From positions 1-47,937 of the forward strand of contig DEDN01000028.1 in the NCBI GenBank assembly GCA_002349565.1: 47,937 nucleotides of DNA, in the 5' to 3' direction. Below, piece after piece: positions 20,162-28,342 of the stretch. Positions within the stretch are counted from its first letter, which is position 1; every line of letters begins with the position of its first letter. The notes beneath the pieces were generated by a model, which did not search any database, was not told where the DNA came from, and worked only from the letters and a program-made list of their open reading frames with translations. The translations under genes and the position numbers were made by a program. The stretch is from Alphaproteobacteria bacterium UBA2903 (GTDB lineage Bacteria; Pseudomonadota; Alphaproteobacteria; CAAGCB01; CAG-977).

Positions 20162-21610
20162 ATGGCGCAGGAACAAAACAAAAAACTGGGGCTGGCGGCG
20201 CTGGCATGCGTCGTCGTCAGCTCGATGGTCGGGGGCGGGATTTACAGCCTGCCCCAAAACATGGCGGCGGGGGCAAGCGCGGGCGCGGTATTGCTGGCGT
20301 GGCTGGTCACGGGCGTCGGCATGTATTTTTTGGCAAATTCGTTCCGAATCCTGTCTGACGCGCGCTCCGATTTGACCGCAGGGGTGTATATGTACGCCCG
20401 CGCGGGATTCGGTGCGTTCGCGGGCTTTACAATCGGGTGGGGCTATTGGCTGTGCCAGATTTTCGGCAACGTCGGCTATGCCGTGATTACCATGGACGCG
20501 CTGAATTACTTTTTCCCGCCGTACTTTGCGGGCGGCAACGGCATTTATTCCATTATCGGCGGATCTTTGCTGATTTGGGTGTTCAACTGTATCGTTTTGC
20601 GCGGCGTGAAAAGGGCAAGCATTTTCAACATCATCGGAACGGCGTGCAATATCGTGCCTTTGCTGGTTTTCATCCTGATTATGGCTTTTGTGTTCAAAGC
20701 AAGCACCTTTGACGTTGACTTTTGGGGCAATATGGCTTCACACGGCAAAGGCTTGGGGTCCGTGCCCGACCAAATCAAAAGCACCATGCTGGTAACGCTT
20801 TGGGCTTTCATCGGGATTGAAGGGGCGGTTGTTTTGTCCGATCGCGCCCGCAACAAAGCCGATGTCGGCAAAGCGACCTTTATCGGATTTTTGGGCTGTT
20901 TGGCGATTTATGTTCTGCTGTCCGTTTTGCCGTACGGCTTTATGAACCATGCAGAGCTTGCCGCCGTACCCAATCCGTCCACCGCGGGCGTACTGGAAGC
21001 CGCCGTCGGCAAATGGGGCAGCCGCTTGATGAACGGCGGACTGCTGATTGCCGTGCTTTCCAGCTGGCTGGCGTGGACGATGATTACGGCCGAAATCCCC
21101 TTCGCCGCCGCGAAAAACGGAACGTTCCCGCGCGTCTTTGCCCGCGAAAACGTCAACGGCGCGCCCAATGTTTCCCTGTGGGTCGGCAGTACGCTGATGC
21201 AGGCGGCGATTTTCATGGTGTACTTTTCAAACGACGCGTGGAACACCATGCTGTCGATTACGGGCGTGATGGTTCTGCCCGCTTATTTGGTCAGCATGGG
21301 CTTTTTGTGGAAAATGTGCGAAGACGGAGAATATCCGCAAACCGCCGTTGCTCCGCGTTCCGAAGCGTTGCTGTCGTCAATGTTCGGGTCGCTTTACGCC
21401 GTGTGGCTGATTTACGCGGCGGGACTGCAGTATTTGCTGATGGCGGTGCTGTTCCTTGCGCTCGGCGTCCCCGTCTTTGTGTGGGCAAGACGCGAAAACG
21501 CCCCGAACGAACCCGTCTTTAACGGACGAGAGCCGTGGGCGGCGGGCGCGCTGGTTGCCGTCGCGCTGATTGCCGTGTTTTTGTTTTCGCGCGGCGTTCT
21601 GAAAATCTGA
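20162..21610 (+). CDS. aaxC: APC-family arginine/agmatine antiporter, AaxC type
   Basis: A 482-residue inner-membrane protein with 12 to 13 helices. The unwound substrate-binding segment of helix 1 is MVGGGIYSLPQNMAAGAS, and helix 6 carries LWAFIGIEGAVVLSDRA, where the Trp corresponds to the gating tryptophan of AdiC. It should exchange external arginine for internal agmatine, completing the proton-consuming cycle with the upstream decarboxylase. aaagga lies eight bases before the ATG, and a hairpin follows the stop. An arginine/ornithine exchange is the main alternative, but the decarboxylase next to it argues for agmatine. Confidence 0.9.
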   Translation: MAQEQNKKLGLAALACVVVSSMVGGGIYSLPQNMAAGASAGAVLLAWLVTGVGMYFLANSFRILSDARSDLTAGVYMYARAGFGAFAGFTIGWGYWLCQIFGNVGYAVITMDALNYFFPPYFAGGNGIYSIIGGSLLIWVFNCIVLRGVKRASIFNIIGTACNIVPLLVFILIMAFVFKASTFDVDFWGNMASHGKGLGSVPDQIKSTMLVTLWAFIGIEGAVVLSDRARNKADVGKATFIGFLGCLAIYVLLSVLPYGFMNHAELAAVPNPSTAGVLEAAVGKWGSRLMNGGLLIAVLSSWLAWTMITAEIPFAAAKNGTFPRVFARENVNGAPNVSLWVGSTLMQAAIFMVYFSNDAWNTMLSITGVMVLPAYLVSMGFLWKMCEDGEYPQTAVAPRSEALLSSMFGSLYAVWLIYAAGLQYLLMAVLFLALGVPVFVWARRENAPNEPVFNGREPWAAGALVAVALIAVFLFSRGVLKI

Positions 21611-21618
21611 AAAATCGG

Positions 21619-21644
21619 AAAGCGGCGGGTCAAACCGCCGTTTT
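21619..21644 (+). terminator. Terminator after aaxC
   Basis: Stem cggcgg (21623-21628) / ccgccg (21635-21640) extended by AAA/TTT across a bulged G, followed by TTTT (21641-21644). It begins nine bases after the aaxC stop. Confidence 0.6.
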
Positions 21645-21707
21645 CCCGCTTGTCCCGCAAAACGTTCGGTGCTATTCTGTAAAAGTCTTTTCTTTACAGA
21701 GGATTCT

Positions 21708-22778
21708 ATGACTCTTTTAATTATTTTGGTGGTTTTGACCGTCGGCATTTCCTTTACCTGTTCGCTGATGGAAGCGACGCTGTTGTCGGTAACCCCCAGT
21801 TATATCGCCAGCTTGGAGGAAACCAAGCCCGTTCTTTACAAAAAAATATCGAATCTGAAAGCCCACATCGACCGCCCGCTGTCCGCGATTTTGATTTTAA
21901 ACACCGTCGCCAACACCGCCGGCGCGGCGTGTATCGGCGCGCAGGTCGCCGCCGTGTTCGGACAGAAATGGGTCGGCTGGGCATCCGCCATTATGACCGT
22001 GCTGATTTTGTCGTGCAGCGAAATCCTGCCCAAAACCATCGGCGCGACCTATTGGCAAAAATTGCTGGGATTTTTGTGCTTTATGCAGTCCATCATGCTG
22101 TTTTGTCTGGCGCCGTTCATCAAGCTGTTTGAAATCCTGACAAACTTAATCAAGCCCAAAAACGCGCCCAAAAACAACATCCGCGAAGAAATCGGCGCGC
22201 TGACAAAAATGGGCTATACGGAAAAAATGCTGGACGAAGACGAATATCACGTCATCAGCAACACGCTGAATATGGACAATATCAAAATCAAAGACTTGCT
22301 GACCCCGCGCAACGTGTGCGCGACCGTTTTAGCGGACATCAGCATCCGCGAATTCATCAAAACGGCGACTCAACATTCGTTTTCGCGCTACCCCGTTATG
22401 AAAAACGAAGACGAGGAAGTCTTTATCGGCTACGTCCACAAATCCGATTTAATCGGCAAAGACCCGTCGCTGGGCATCAAAGATTTAATCCGCCCGATTT
22501 TGGAAATCGCTTCGTCGTCCAACGCGGATTACGTCTTTACGGAAATGCTGCGTTCCCACAACCATATCGGCGTTGTGTTCGACGAACTGGGGACTTGGCT
22601 GGGCATCGTTACGCTCGAAGATATCCTGGAAACCATTTTGGGCAAGGAAATCCTTGACGAAACGGATAAAGTCCCCGATATGCGAACGTACGCCAAAATG
22701 GTTTGGACAACCAAACGGCAAAAGGACAACACGCTGAAAGTCAACGTTATTGCGCCCGAACAGCCTACGGATAGCTGA
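21708..22778 (+). CDS. CNNM/CBS-domain membrane protein (HlyC/CorC-related)
   Basis: A 356-residue protein with an N-terminal CNNM (DUF21) membrane domain of three to four helices (residues 1-145, including SEILPKTIGATYWQ) and a cytoplasmic CBS pair (about 190-330; LLTPRN...SRYPV and HIGVVFDELGTWLGIVTLEDILE). Families of this build are linked to divalent-cation, usually magnesium, efflux. The C-terminal CorC/HlyC domain is absent, as in the shorter members. The start at 21708 follows cagagga; an in-frame ATG at 21669 lies upstream of it and is rejected. The last 14 bases overlap the convergent Sel1/SPOR gene. Confidence 0.85.
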   Translation: MTLLIILVVLTVGISFTCSLMEATLLSVTPSYIASLEETKPVLYKKISNLKAHIDRPLSAILILNTVANTAGAACIGAQVAAVFGQKWVGWASAIMTVLILSCSEILPKTIGATYWQKLLGFLCFMQSIMLFCLAPFIKLFEILTNLIKPKNAPKNNIREEIGALTKMGYTEKMLDEDEYHVISNTLNMDNIKIKDLLTPRNVCATVLADISIREFIKTATQHSFSRYPVMKNEDEEVFIGYVHKSDLIGKDPSLGIKDLIRPILEIASSSNADYVFTEMLRSHNHIGVVFDELGTWLGIVTLEDILETILGKEILDETDKVPDMRTYAKMVWTTKRQKDNTLKVNVIAPEQPTDS

Positions 22779-23481
22779 TTAAGCAATACTGCTTTTTATC
22801 GTTCAACAGCCCGCAGACGCGTTTGACGTCCGCGGGTTTTCCTTTGATATACAAGCGGATGTATTTTCCCTTTTCGGGCAGGGAAACCTGTGTTTCAACG
22901 GTTTTGAACCCCTTTAATTCGGGGTAGGTCTGCCGCAGCTCTTTCCACCCCTTGTCCAGCGTTTCCTGCGTGTAATAGGACGCCAAGTGCGCGTAAAGGG
23001 GCGGTTCTTTGCGCTTGTTTTCCTTGCGCGGTTTTGCGGACTGTTTGACGGGCGACAGGATTTCTTCGTCGGCGGGGAATTCATCCAAATCGGCTTTCAA
23101 GTCCTCCAGCCGTTTTTTGGCTTTCGCATAGCCCTGATCCGCCGACCGCTCCAGCCAAAGCGTGCCTTCCTCCTCGTTGCGGGGAACGCCCTCGCCGCGC
23201 AGGTACATCACGCCCAAATTGTATTGCGCGCCCGCCGATCCGTTTTTCGCCGCCGTAAAATACCAATAAGCAGCTTGGGTCAAATCCTGAGACACACCCT
23301 TTCCCCAGCGGTACAAATGACCGACATTGCGCTGAGCCGACGCGTCGCCCTGCTCCGCCGCCGACTGCCATTCGGTAAAAGCACGCTCGTAATCTCCCGC
23401 GGCAAACGCTTTGCGTCCCGTTTCAAAATCGGCGAAAGCGGGCGTTGAAAAAATCATTAAAAACAAAAGCAGAAAAGGCAT
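22765..23481 (-). CDS. Secreted Sel1-repeat protein with C-terminal SPOR-like domain
   Basis: A 238-residue exported protein: signal peptide MPFLLLFLMIFSTPAFA, three Sel1-like repeats (about 20-125; for example AGAQYNLGVMYLRGEGVP), a charged linker, and a C-terminal domain (about 160-238; YAHLASYYTQETLDKGW ... VCGLLNDKKQYC) that fits a SPOR fold, which binds glycan strands lacking stem peptides at septa. It is the last gene of the fabD-to-mltG operon: nine bases separate it from mltG, and AGGAGGG overlaps the end of that gap. The pairing of a peptidoglycan-binding SPOR domain with MltG suggests a joint envelope role, which is inference. Confidence 0.82.
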   Translation of the reverse strand: MPFLLLFLMIFSTPAFADFETGRKAFAAGDYERAFTEWQSAAEQGDASAQRNVGHLYRWGKGVSQDLTQAAYWYFTAAKNGSAGAQYNLGVMYLRGEGVPRNEEEGTLWLERSADQGYAKAKKRLEDLKADLDEFPADEEILSPVKQSAKPRKENKRKEPPLYAHLASYYTQETLDKGWKELRQTYPELKGFKTVETQVSLPEKGKYIRLYIKGKPADVKRVCGLLNDKKQYCLISYP

Positions 23482-23490
23482 AACGCCCTC

Positions 23491-24660
23491 CTATTGTTTC
23501 GGCTGTTCCACGGGAATCGAATCGATAATGTCCAGCGAAACGTCTTCGGGTTCCATCGGCTCATCGGGTTCTTCGGCAACAACGGGAGCAGGCGGCGGGA
23601 CAGCCGTCTTTTTATTGTTTTTCGCCGCCGCCCGTTCTTTGGCTTTCAGCGCCGCCAATCGGGCTTTGCGCTGCGCCAAGCGTTTCTGAACGCGCGCTTT
23701 TTTCCACGCGGCAATGTTGCGCCGGTGCTGGTCGAACGTTTGCGAAAAAACGTGTCCGCCCGTTCCGTCCGCGACGAAATACAGCTCGTTCGTTTTCAAA
23801 GGCTGCAAAACCGCCAAAATCGAATCGCGCCCCGGATTGCAAATCGGTGCGGGCGGCAGTCCGCGATTGACATAAGTGTTGAACGGATGCGGCGTTTTCA
23901 AATCCTTGTGCGTCAAACGGCGGTTCAGTTCCATCGATCCGTCGGTTACGGCGTAAATCACCGTCGGATCGGTTTGCAGACGCATGCCTTTGCGCAAACG
24001 GTTCACAAATACGGCGGCAATGCGCGGACGTTCGGCGGGAACAGACGTTTCTTTTTCCACAATCGACGCCATAACCAAAGCTTCCGCCTTGGTTTTATAA
24101 GGCAAATCGTCGGCGCGGTATTCCCATAAATCGTCGATTGTTTTTTGCATGGATTCGCGCATTCTGTCCGCAATGACTTTGCGCGGCACGCCATAGCCGA
24201 ACACATACGTTTCGGGCAGCAAAGTCCCGTTTGCGGGCGGTTCGGGCAATTCGCCGAACAATCCCGCCGTTTCCAGCAGAATATCGTAAATCTGGCGGCT
24301 GGTTTTGCCTTCGGGAATCGTGACGCGGCGCACCAAAGTCTGCCCGCCCGTCAAAACCCCCAGAATTTCTTTTGCGCTGGCATGCGCGGGAATACGGTAT
24401 TCGCCCGTTTTCAGCTGAGTCGATTTGCCCGACAAACGGGCGGCTACTTTGAAAACGGCAACGCTTTTCAGCAGTCCGTCTTTTTTCAAACGAAGGGCAA
24501 TCCGCCCCAGATTGTCGCCTTTTTCAACCAAGACAACGGTCGGTTCGGCCGCATCGTTTTGTTCGTAAAGCAGCGAATAGTAACTGAAGACGCTTCCGCC
24601 CGTCAGCAAAATAGCGAGCAGAACCAACAATTTCAATAAAAAGCGCCCGCCCGCTTTCAT
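23491..24660 (-). CDS. mltG: Endolytic murein transglycosylase MltG
   Basis: Cleaves nascent glycan strands at the inner membrane and so sets strand length. The 389-residue protein has one N-terminal membrane helix (about 8-28), a LysM-like segment (about 40-100) and the YceG catalytic domain with the essential Glu202 in MASIVEKET, then RLQTDPTVIYA and NTYVNRGLPPAPICNPG. Beyond residue 325 it carries an unusual lysine/alanine-rich then acidic, proline-rich tail of about 60 residues not needed for catalysis. The gene starts three bases after the fabF stop, the common alphaproteobacterial order. Confidence 0.95.
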   Translation of the reverse strand: MKAGGRFLLKLLVLLAILLTGGSVFSYYSLLYEQNDAAEPTVVLVEKGDNLGRIALRLKKDGLLKSVAVFKVAARLSGKSTQLKTGEYRIPAHASAKEILGVLTGGQTLVRRVTIPEGKTSRQIYDILLETAGLFGELPEPPANGTLLPETYVFGYGVPRKVIADRMRESMQKTIDDLWEYRADDLPYKTKAEALVMASIVEKETSVPAERPRIAAVFVNRLRKGMRLQTDPTVIYAVTDGSMELNRRLTHKDLKTPHPFNTYVNRGLPPAPICNPGRDSILAVLQPLKTNELYFVADGTGGHVFSQTFDQHRRNIAAWKKARVQKRLAQRKARLAALKAKERAAAKNNKKTAVPPPAPVVAEEPDEPMEPEDVSLDIIDSIPVEQPKQ

Positions 24661-24663
24661 GAT

Positions 24664-25923
24664 TTAAACGGCTTTGAAAATAACGGAAGCATTCGTTCCG
24701 CCGAAGCCGAACGAGTTGGACATCACGGCTTCAAGCTTGCGTTCTTTGGCTTTCAGCGGCACCAAGTCCATATCTTCCGCGCCTTCGATGGGGTCTTCCA
24801 AGTTCAACGTCGGAGGCAAAAGACCTTCGTTCAACGCTTTCAGGCAGAAAATCGCTTCGACCGCGCCCGCCGCGCCCAACAAATGCCCGATGCTGGACTT
24901 TGTGGACGACATGGACACTTTGGTCGCATAGTCGCCGAAAACGGATTTGACCGCGTTGACTTCCAGAATGTCGCCCGCAGGGGTCGACGTGCCGTGCGCG
25001 TTGATGTAGCCGATTTGTTCGACGTTCATCCCCGCGTTTTTCAACGCCATGCGCATCGCATGCTTCGATCCGCGGCTGTCCGCGGCGGGGGCTGTGACGT
25101 GATAACCGTCGCCCGACAAACCGTAGCCCGCGACTTCGCCGTAAATTTTCGCGCCGCGCTTTTTGGCGTGTTCGTATTCTTCCAAAACGACGACGCCCGC
25201 GCCTTCGCCCATGACGAAACCGTCATGACCTTTGTCCCACGGACGGGACGCTTTTTCGGGGGTGTCGTTATAGCTTGTGGACAACGCTTTCGCCTGCGCA
25301 AAGCCCGCCATCGCCAGCGGATAAACCGCGGCTTCGGCACCGCCCGCGACCATTACGTCGGCATCGCCCCACATAATCAGACGGGCGGCGTCGCCAATGG
25401 CGTGAGTCCCCGTCGCGCACGCCGTAACGCACGCATGGTTCGGACCGTAGAAACCGTACTTAATCGACAACTGTCCCGAAATCAGGTTAATCAGGCAGGA
25501 CGGAATAAAGAACGGGCTGATGCGGCGCGGACCGTGTTCTTTGAGCGTAACGGCGCTCTCGGAAATCGCGCTTAAACCGCCGATGCCCGACCCGATCATC
25601 ACACCCGTGCGGAAACGGTCTTCGTCGGTTTCGGGCTTCCATCCCGAATCTTCGACGGCGTCGATACCGGCACACACGCCGTACAAGATGAACGGGTCGA
25701 CGCGGCGCTGGTCTTTGGGAGCCATGACGATATCGGGATCGAATTCGTTTTCACCCTTGCCGAAAAACACTTGTCCTGCGATTTTGGCGGTCATTTCGGA
25801 CACATCGAACTTTTGGACTTTCGAGATTCCCGATTTACCGTGAATCAGTCCTTGCCATGTTTTATCCACTCCGCGTCCCATCGGGGACAGCAAACCCATA
25901 CCGGTTACGACGACTCTTCTCAT
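24664..25923 (-). CDS. fabF: 3-oxoacyl-ACP synthase II
   Basis: Condenses malonyl-ACP with acyl-ACP in fatty-acid elongation. At 419 residues it is full length. The Cys-His-His triad is visible: Cys169 (VTACATGTH), His310 (INAHGTSTPAGD) and His347 (SSIGHLLGAAG), with the FGFGGTNAS loop near the C-terminus. The start follows AAGGTG with a six-base gap. It lies downstream of acpP, separated by a 90-base structured gap. Confidence 0.97.
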   Translation of the reverse strand: MRRVVVTGMGLLSPMGRGVDKTWQGLIHGKSGISKVQKFDVSEMTAKIAGQVFFGKGENEFDPDIVMAPKDQRRVDPFILYGVCAGIDAVEDSGWKPETDEDRFRTGVMIGSGIGGLSAISESAVTLKEHGPRRISPFFIPSCLINLISGQLSIKYGFYGPNHACVTACATGTHAIGDAARLIMWGDADVMVAGGAEAAVYPLAMAGFAQAKALSTSYNDTPEKASRPWDKGHDGFVMGEGAGVVVLEEYEHAKKRGAKIYGEVAGYGLSGDGYHVTAPAADSRGSKHAMRMALKNAGMNVEQIGYINAHGTSTPAGDILEVNAVKSVFGDYATKVSMSSTKSSIGHLLGAAGAVEAIFCLKALNEGLLPPTLNLEDPIEGAEDMDLVPLKAKERKLEAVMSNSFGFGGTNASVIFKAV

Positions 25924-25954
25924 ATTTTCACCTTGTGATGTGAGATTGGATTAA

Positions 25955-26014
25955 AAGAACAAATGCCGATTCCCCGCCCAAGACGGAAAACCGGCACCGT
26001 TACAGATTGTTCTT
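25955..26014 (-). terminator. Structured acpP-fabF intergenic element
   Basis: Eight-base arms aagaacaa (25955-25962) and ttgttctt (26007-26014) enclose an inner stem (tgccg near 25964-25968 with cggca at 25992-25996). The outer 3' arm overlaps the acpP stop codon. On the minus-strand RNA the element ends in a short T-run, so it probably terminates or processes part of the transcript and allows acpP to be expressed above fabF. Confidence 0.6.
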
Positions 26015-26246
26015 AGACGTGTTTGCTGATGTAGTCAATAGCGTCCTGAACCGTCAGGATTTTTTCCGCGGCATCGTCGGGGATTTCGACAGAGAATTCT
26101 TCTTCGAAAGCCATAACCAATTCGACGGTATCCAGGCTGTCAGCGTTCAAGTCGTCGATGAAGCTGGACGAATCCGTCACTTTGGAAGCGTCAACTCCCA
26201 AGTGTTCAACGACAATTTTCTTTACGCGTTCGGCAATATCACTCAT
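26013..26246 (-). CDS. acpP: Acyl carrier protein
   Basis: A 77-residue acidic four-helix carrier of growing fatty-acyl chains. The phosphopantetheine attachment site is Ser37 in LNADSLDTVELVM. AGAGGA lies eight bases before the ATG. It sits between fabG and fabF in the usual order. Confidence 0.98.
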   Translation of the reverse strand: MSDIAERVKKIVVEHLGVDASKVTDSSSFIDDLNADSLDTVELVMAFEEEFSVEIPDDAAEKILTVQDAIDYISKHV

Positions 26247-26359
26247 TTTTAATTCCTCTTGTTAAACACGGTGCAGGGGATTAAAAATCCGATGCACTCA
26301 CGAAAGCAACATCTTTTAGCACAGATTTTTCGATTTGACCAGAAAAAAAGGACATATCG

Positions 26360-27094
26360 TCAAATCATCGCCATCCCGCCGTTGACGTGGATGGTTTGTC
26401 CCGTAATATACGACGCTTCGTCGCTGGCAAGAAACACCACGGCGTTTGCGACGTCTTCGGGCAAACCCAAGCGCGCCATCGGAATGTTGCGGGTCAGTTT
26501 TTCTTTTGCTTCTTCGGGCAAAGCGTCGGTCATCGGGGTTTTGATAAATCCCGGCGCAACGCAGTTTGCCGTAATGCCGCGCGAAGCGACTTCCGCAGCC
26601 AGACATTTTGTCATCGCAATCATGCCCGCTTTGGATGCGGCGTAGTTCGCCTGTCCGGGGTTGCCGATCACGCCCACAATCGACGCCATGCTGACGATGC
26701 GGCCGTAACGGCGCTTCATCATTCCGCGAATGGCGGCGCGAGCCAGACGGAAACCTGCCGTCAAGTTCACTTTCAAAACCAAATCCCAATCTTCGTCTTT
26801 CATACGCATGAACAGATTGTCTTTGGTCAAGCCGGCGTTGTTGATTAAAATGTCAATCGCACCGGCGGCTTTTTCGGCTTTGGCGACCAAAGCGTCGATG
26901 TCCGCGCCGTCGCCCAAGTTGCACGAAAAAGCAAAAACCCTGTCTTTCAATTCGGCGGCGTAAGCGTCCAGTTTTTCCTGATTCATATCCGTCAGGATGA
27001 CCGTTGCGCCGGCGTCATGCAATTTTTTCGCAATCACGCGTCCGATACCGCCCGTCGCGCCTGTTACCAGAGCGCATTTCCCTGTAAAATCCAT
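26360..27094 (-). CDS. fabG: 3-oxoacyl-ACP reductase
   Basis: A 244-residue short-chain dehydrogenase that reduces 3-oxoacyl-ACP with NADPH. The cofactor motif TGATGGIG is at 11-18, NNAG at 85-88, and the catalytic Ser138, Tyr151 and Lys155 are in SMASIVG and NYAASKAG. It lies 18 bases downstream of fabD. The 113-base gap to acpP holds the acpP ribosome-binding site but no clear stem. Confidence 0.97.
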   Translation of the reverse strand: MDFTGKCALVTGATGGIGRVIAKKLHDAGATVILTDMNQEKLDAYAAELKDRVFAFSCNLGDGADIDALVAKAEKAAGAIDILINNAGLTKDNLFMRMKDEDWDLVLKVNLTAGFRLARAAIRGMMKRRYGRIVSMASIVGVIGNPGQANYAASKAGMIAMTKCLAAEVASRGITANCVAPGFIKTPMTDALPEEAKEKLTRNIPMARLGLPEDVANAVVFLASDEASYITGQTIHVNGGMAMI

Positions 27095-27112
27095 TTCTTT
27101 TTTCCTTTCGGT

Positions 27113-28054
27113 TTAAAGCGTTTTCAAAAAAGATTCGATGTCGGCGGGCGTGTTGAGCGTCACCGCTTTCAAATCGGGCGAAATGCGTTTTGCCAAACCC
27201 GACAAAACCTTGCCCGCGCCTGCTTCGACAATCGTATCGACGCCGTTTTCCATAGCGAACAGCATGCTTTCACGCCATCTGACCGCACCCGTTACCTGTG
27301 CCGTCAGCAATTTGCGGATGTCGTCGGCTTTGACCACGGGGGCAGCCGTTACGTTCGCAATGACGGGAAAGCGCAAATCTTTGATGTCCGCCGCCGCCAA
27401 AGCCTGTTCCATGACAACAGCCGCGGGCTGCATCATCGGGCTGTGGAACGGCGCGCTGACCGCCAGTTTCACGGCGCGTTTCAATCCCTTTTTCCCCGCG
27501 ATTTCAACGGCGCGGTCAATCGCCGCCGTCGAACCGCTGATAACGACCTGCCCCGGGGCGTTGTCGTTCGCCGCGACGCAAACATCGCCTTGCGCGGCTT
27601 CCGCGGCGATTTCACGGGCGATTTCAACGGTCGCGCCGATTAACGCCGCCATGCCGCCTTTGCCCACGGGCACGGCTTCCTGCATCGCTTTGCCGCGCGT
27701 TCTGAGCAAACGCGCCGCCGTCGTGATATCGAAAGCCCCCGCCGCGCACAACGCCGAATATTCGCCCAACGAATGCCCCGCGGCATACTTGAACGTTTCG
27801 GCAAGCGAGATTTTTCCTTCCTGCTGCAGGACGCGGACGACCGCCATGCTGACCGCCATCAAAGCGGGCTGGGCATTTTGAGTCAACATCAAATCCTGCG
27901 CGTCGCCGTCAAACATCAGCGCGCTTAAATTTTCGTTCAAAGCGTCGTCGACTTCCAAAAAGACTTCGCGCGCGACCGTGAACGCGTCCGCCAAATCCTT
28001 GCCCATGCCGACGAATTGCGACCCTTGACCCGGAAAAACCAAAGCTGAAGCCAT
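27113..28054 (-). CDS. fabD: Malonyl-CoA:ACP transacylase
   Basis: Loads malonate onto acyl carrier protein. The 313-residue protein has the N-terminal FPGQGSQFVGMG loop, the active-site Ser95 in GHSLGEYSAL, and the His of the dyad in SAPFHSPMM (about residue 200). aaggag lies seven bases before the ATG. It is the first gene of the minus-strand fatty-acid operon that runs on to mltG and the Sel1/SPOR gene. Confidence 0.97.
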   Translation of the reverse strand: MASALVFPGQGSQFVGMGKDLADAFTVAREVFLEVDDALNENLSALMFDGDAQDLMLTQNAQPALMAVSMAVVRVLQQEGKISLAETFKYAAGHSLGEYSALCAAGAFDITTAARLLRTRGKAMQEAVPVGKGGMAALIGATVEIAREIAAEAAQGDVCVAANDNAPGQVVISGSTAAIDRAVEIAGKKGLKRAVKLAVSAPFHSPMMQPAAVVMEQALAAADIKDLRFPVIANVTAAPVVKADDIRKLLTAQVTGAVRWRESMLFAMENGVDTIVEAGAGKVLSGLAKRISPDLKAVTLNTPADIESFLKTL

Positions 28055-28090
28055 CGAATTTTCTCCTTATCAGAAACAAATTGGAAAACA

Positions 28091-28119
28091 GAAAAGACCA
28101 ACTTTGCCCCGTTTGTCAA
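28091..28119 (-). promoter_or_regulatory. Possible promoter of the fab operon
   Basis: Minus-strand TTGACA (28114-28119) is a perfect -35 hexamer; 17 bases on, CTTTTC (28091-28096) is a poor -10. It lies about 40 bases before fabD. Confidence 0.35.
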
Positions 28120-28189
28120 GCATTGTTGCAAAAACGGCTGAAAATAAGGCGTTCACCCCTCTTTTTTTCGTTAATAAAAAAAGTAACGC

Positions 28190-28217
28190 TTGCGTTTTCG
28201 CCCGAAATTCGGATAAA
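28190..28217 (+). promoter_or_regulatory. Possible promoter of the SRP RNA gene
   Basis: TTGCGT (28190-28195), a 16-base spacer and GATAAA (28212-28217) place transcription start near 28225, where the SRP RNA stem begins. Confidence 0.5.
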
Positions 28218-28224
28218 TAGATGT

Positions 28225-28316
28225 CGGAAGTCGGCGCGGACGCGGCGGTCGCCAACCCGGTCAGGTTCGGAAGAAAGCAGCCGTAACGATTTTGCAGCGG
28301 GTCGCGTCCGATTTCC
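28225..28316 (+). ncRNA. ffs: Signal recognition particle 4.5S-type RNA
   Basis: The conserved apical domain that binds Ffh is present: ccggtcaggttcggaagaaa followed by gcagccgtaacg, including the GGAA-type tetraloop region and the asymmetric loop. Long outer pairing closes it: cggacgcg (28237-28244) with cgcgtccg (28303-28310), and a further partly competing pairing of 28226-28234 with 28308-28316. It is the short bacterial form without an Alu domain. Ends are accurate to about five bases. It precedes dnaX, as in many alphaproteobacteria. Confidence 0.9.
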
Positions 28317-28342
28317 TTTAAAGATTTTCCCGCGGGGATTCC

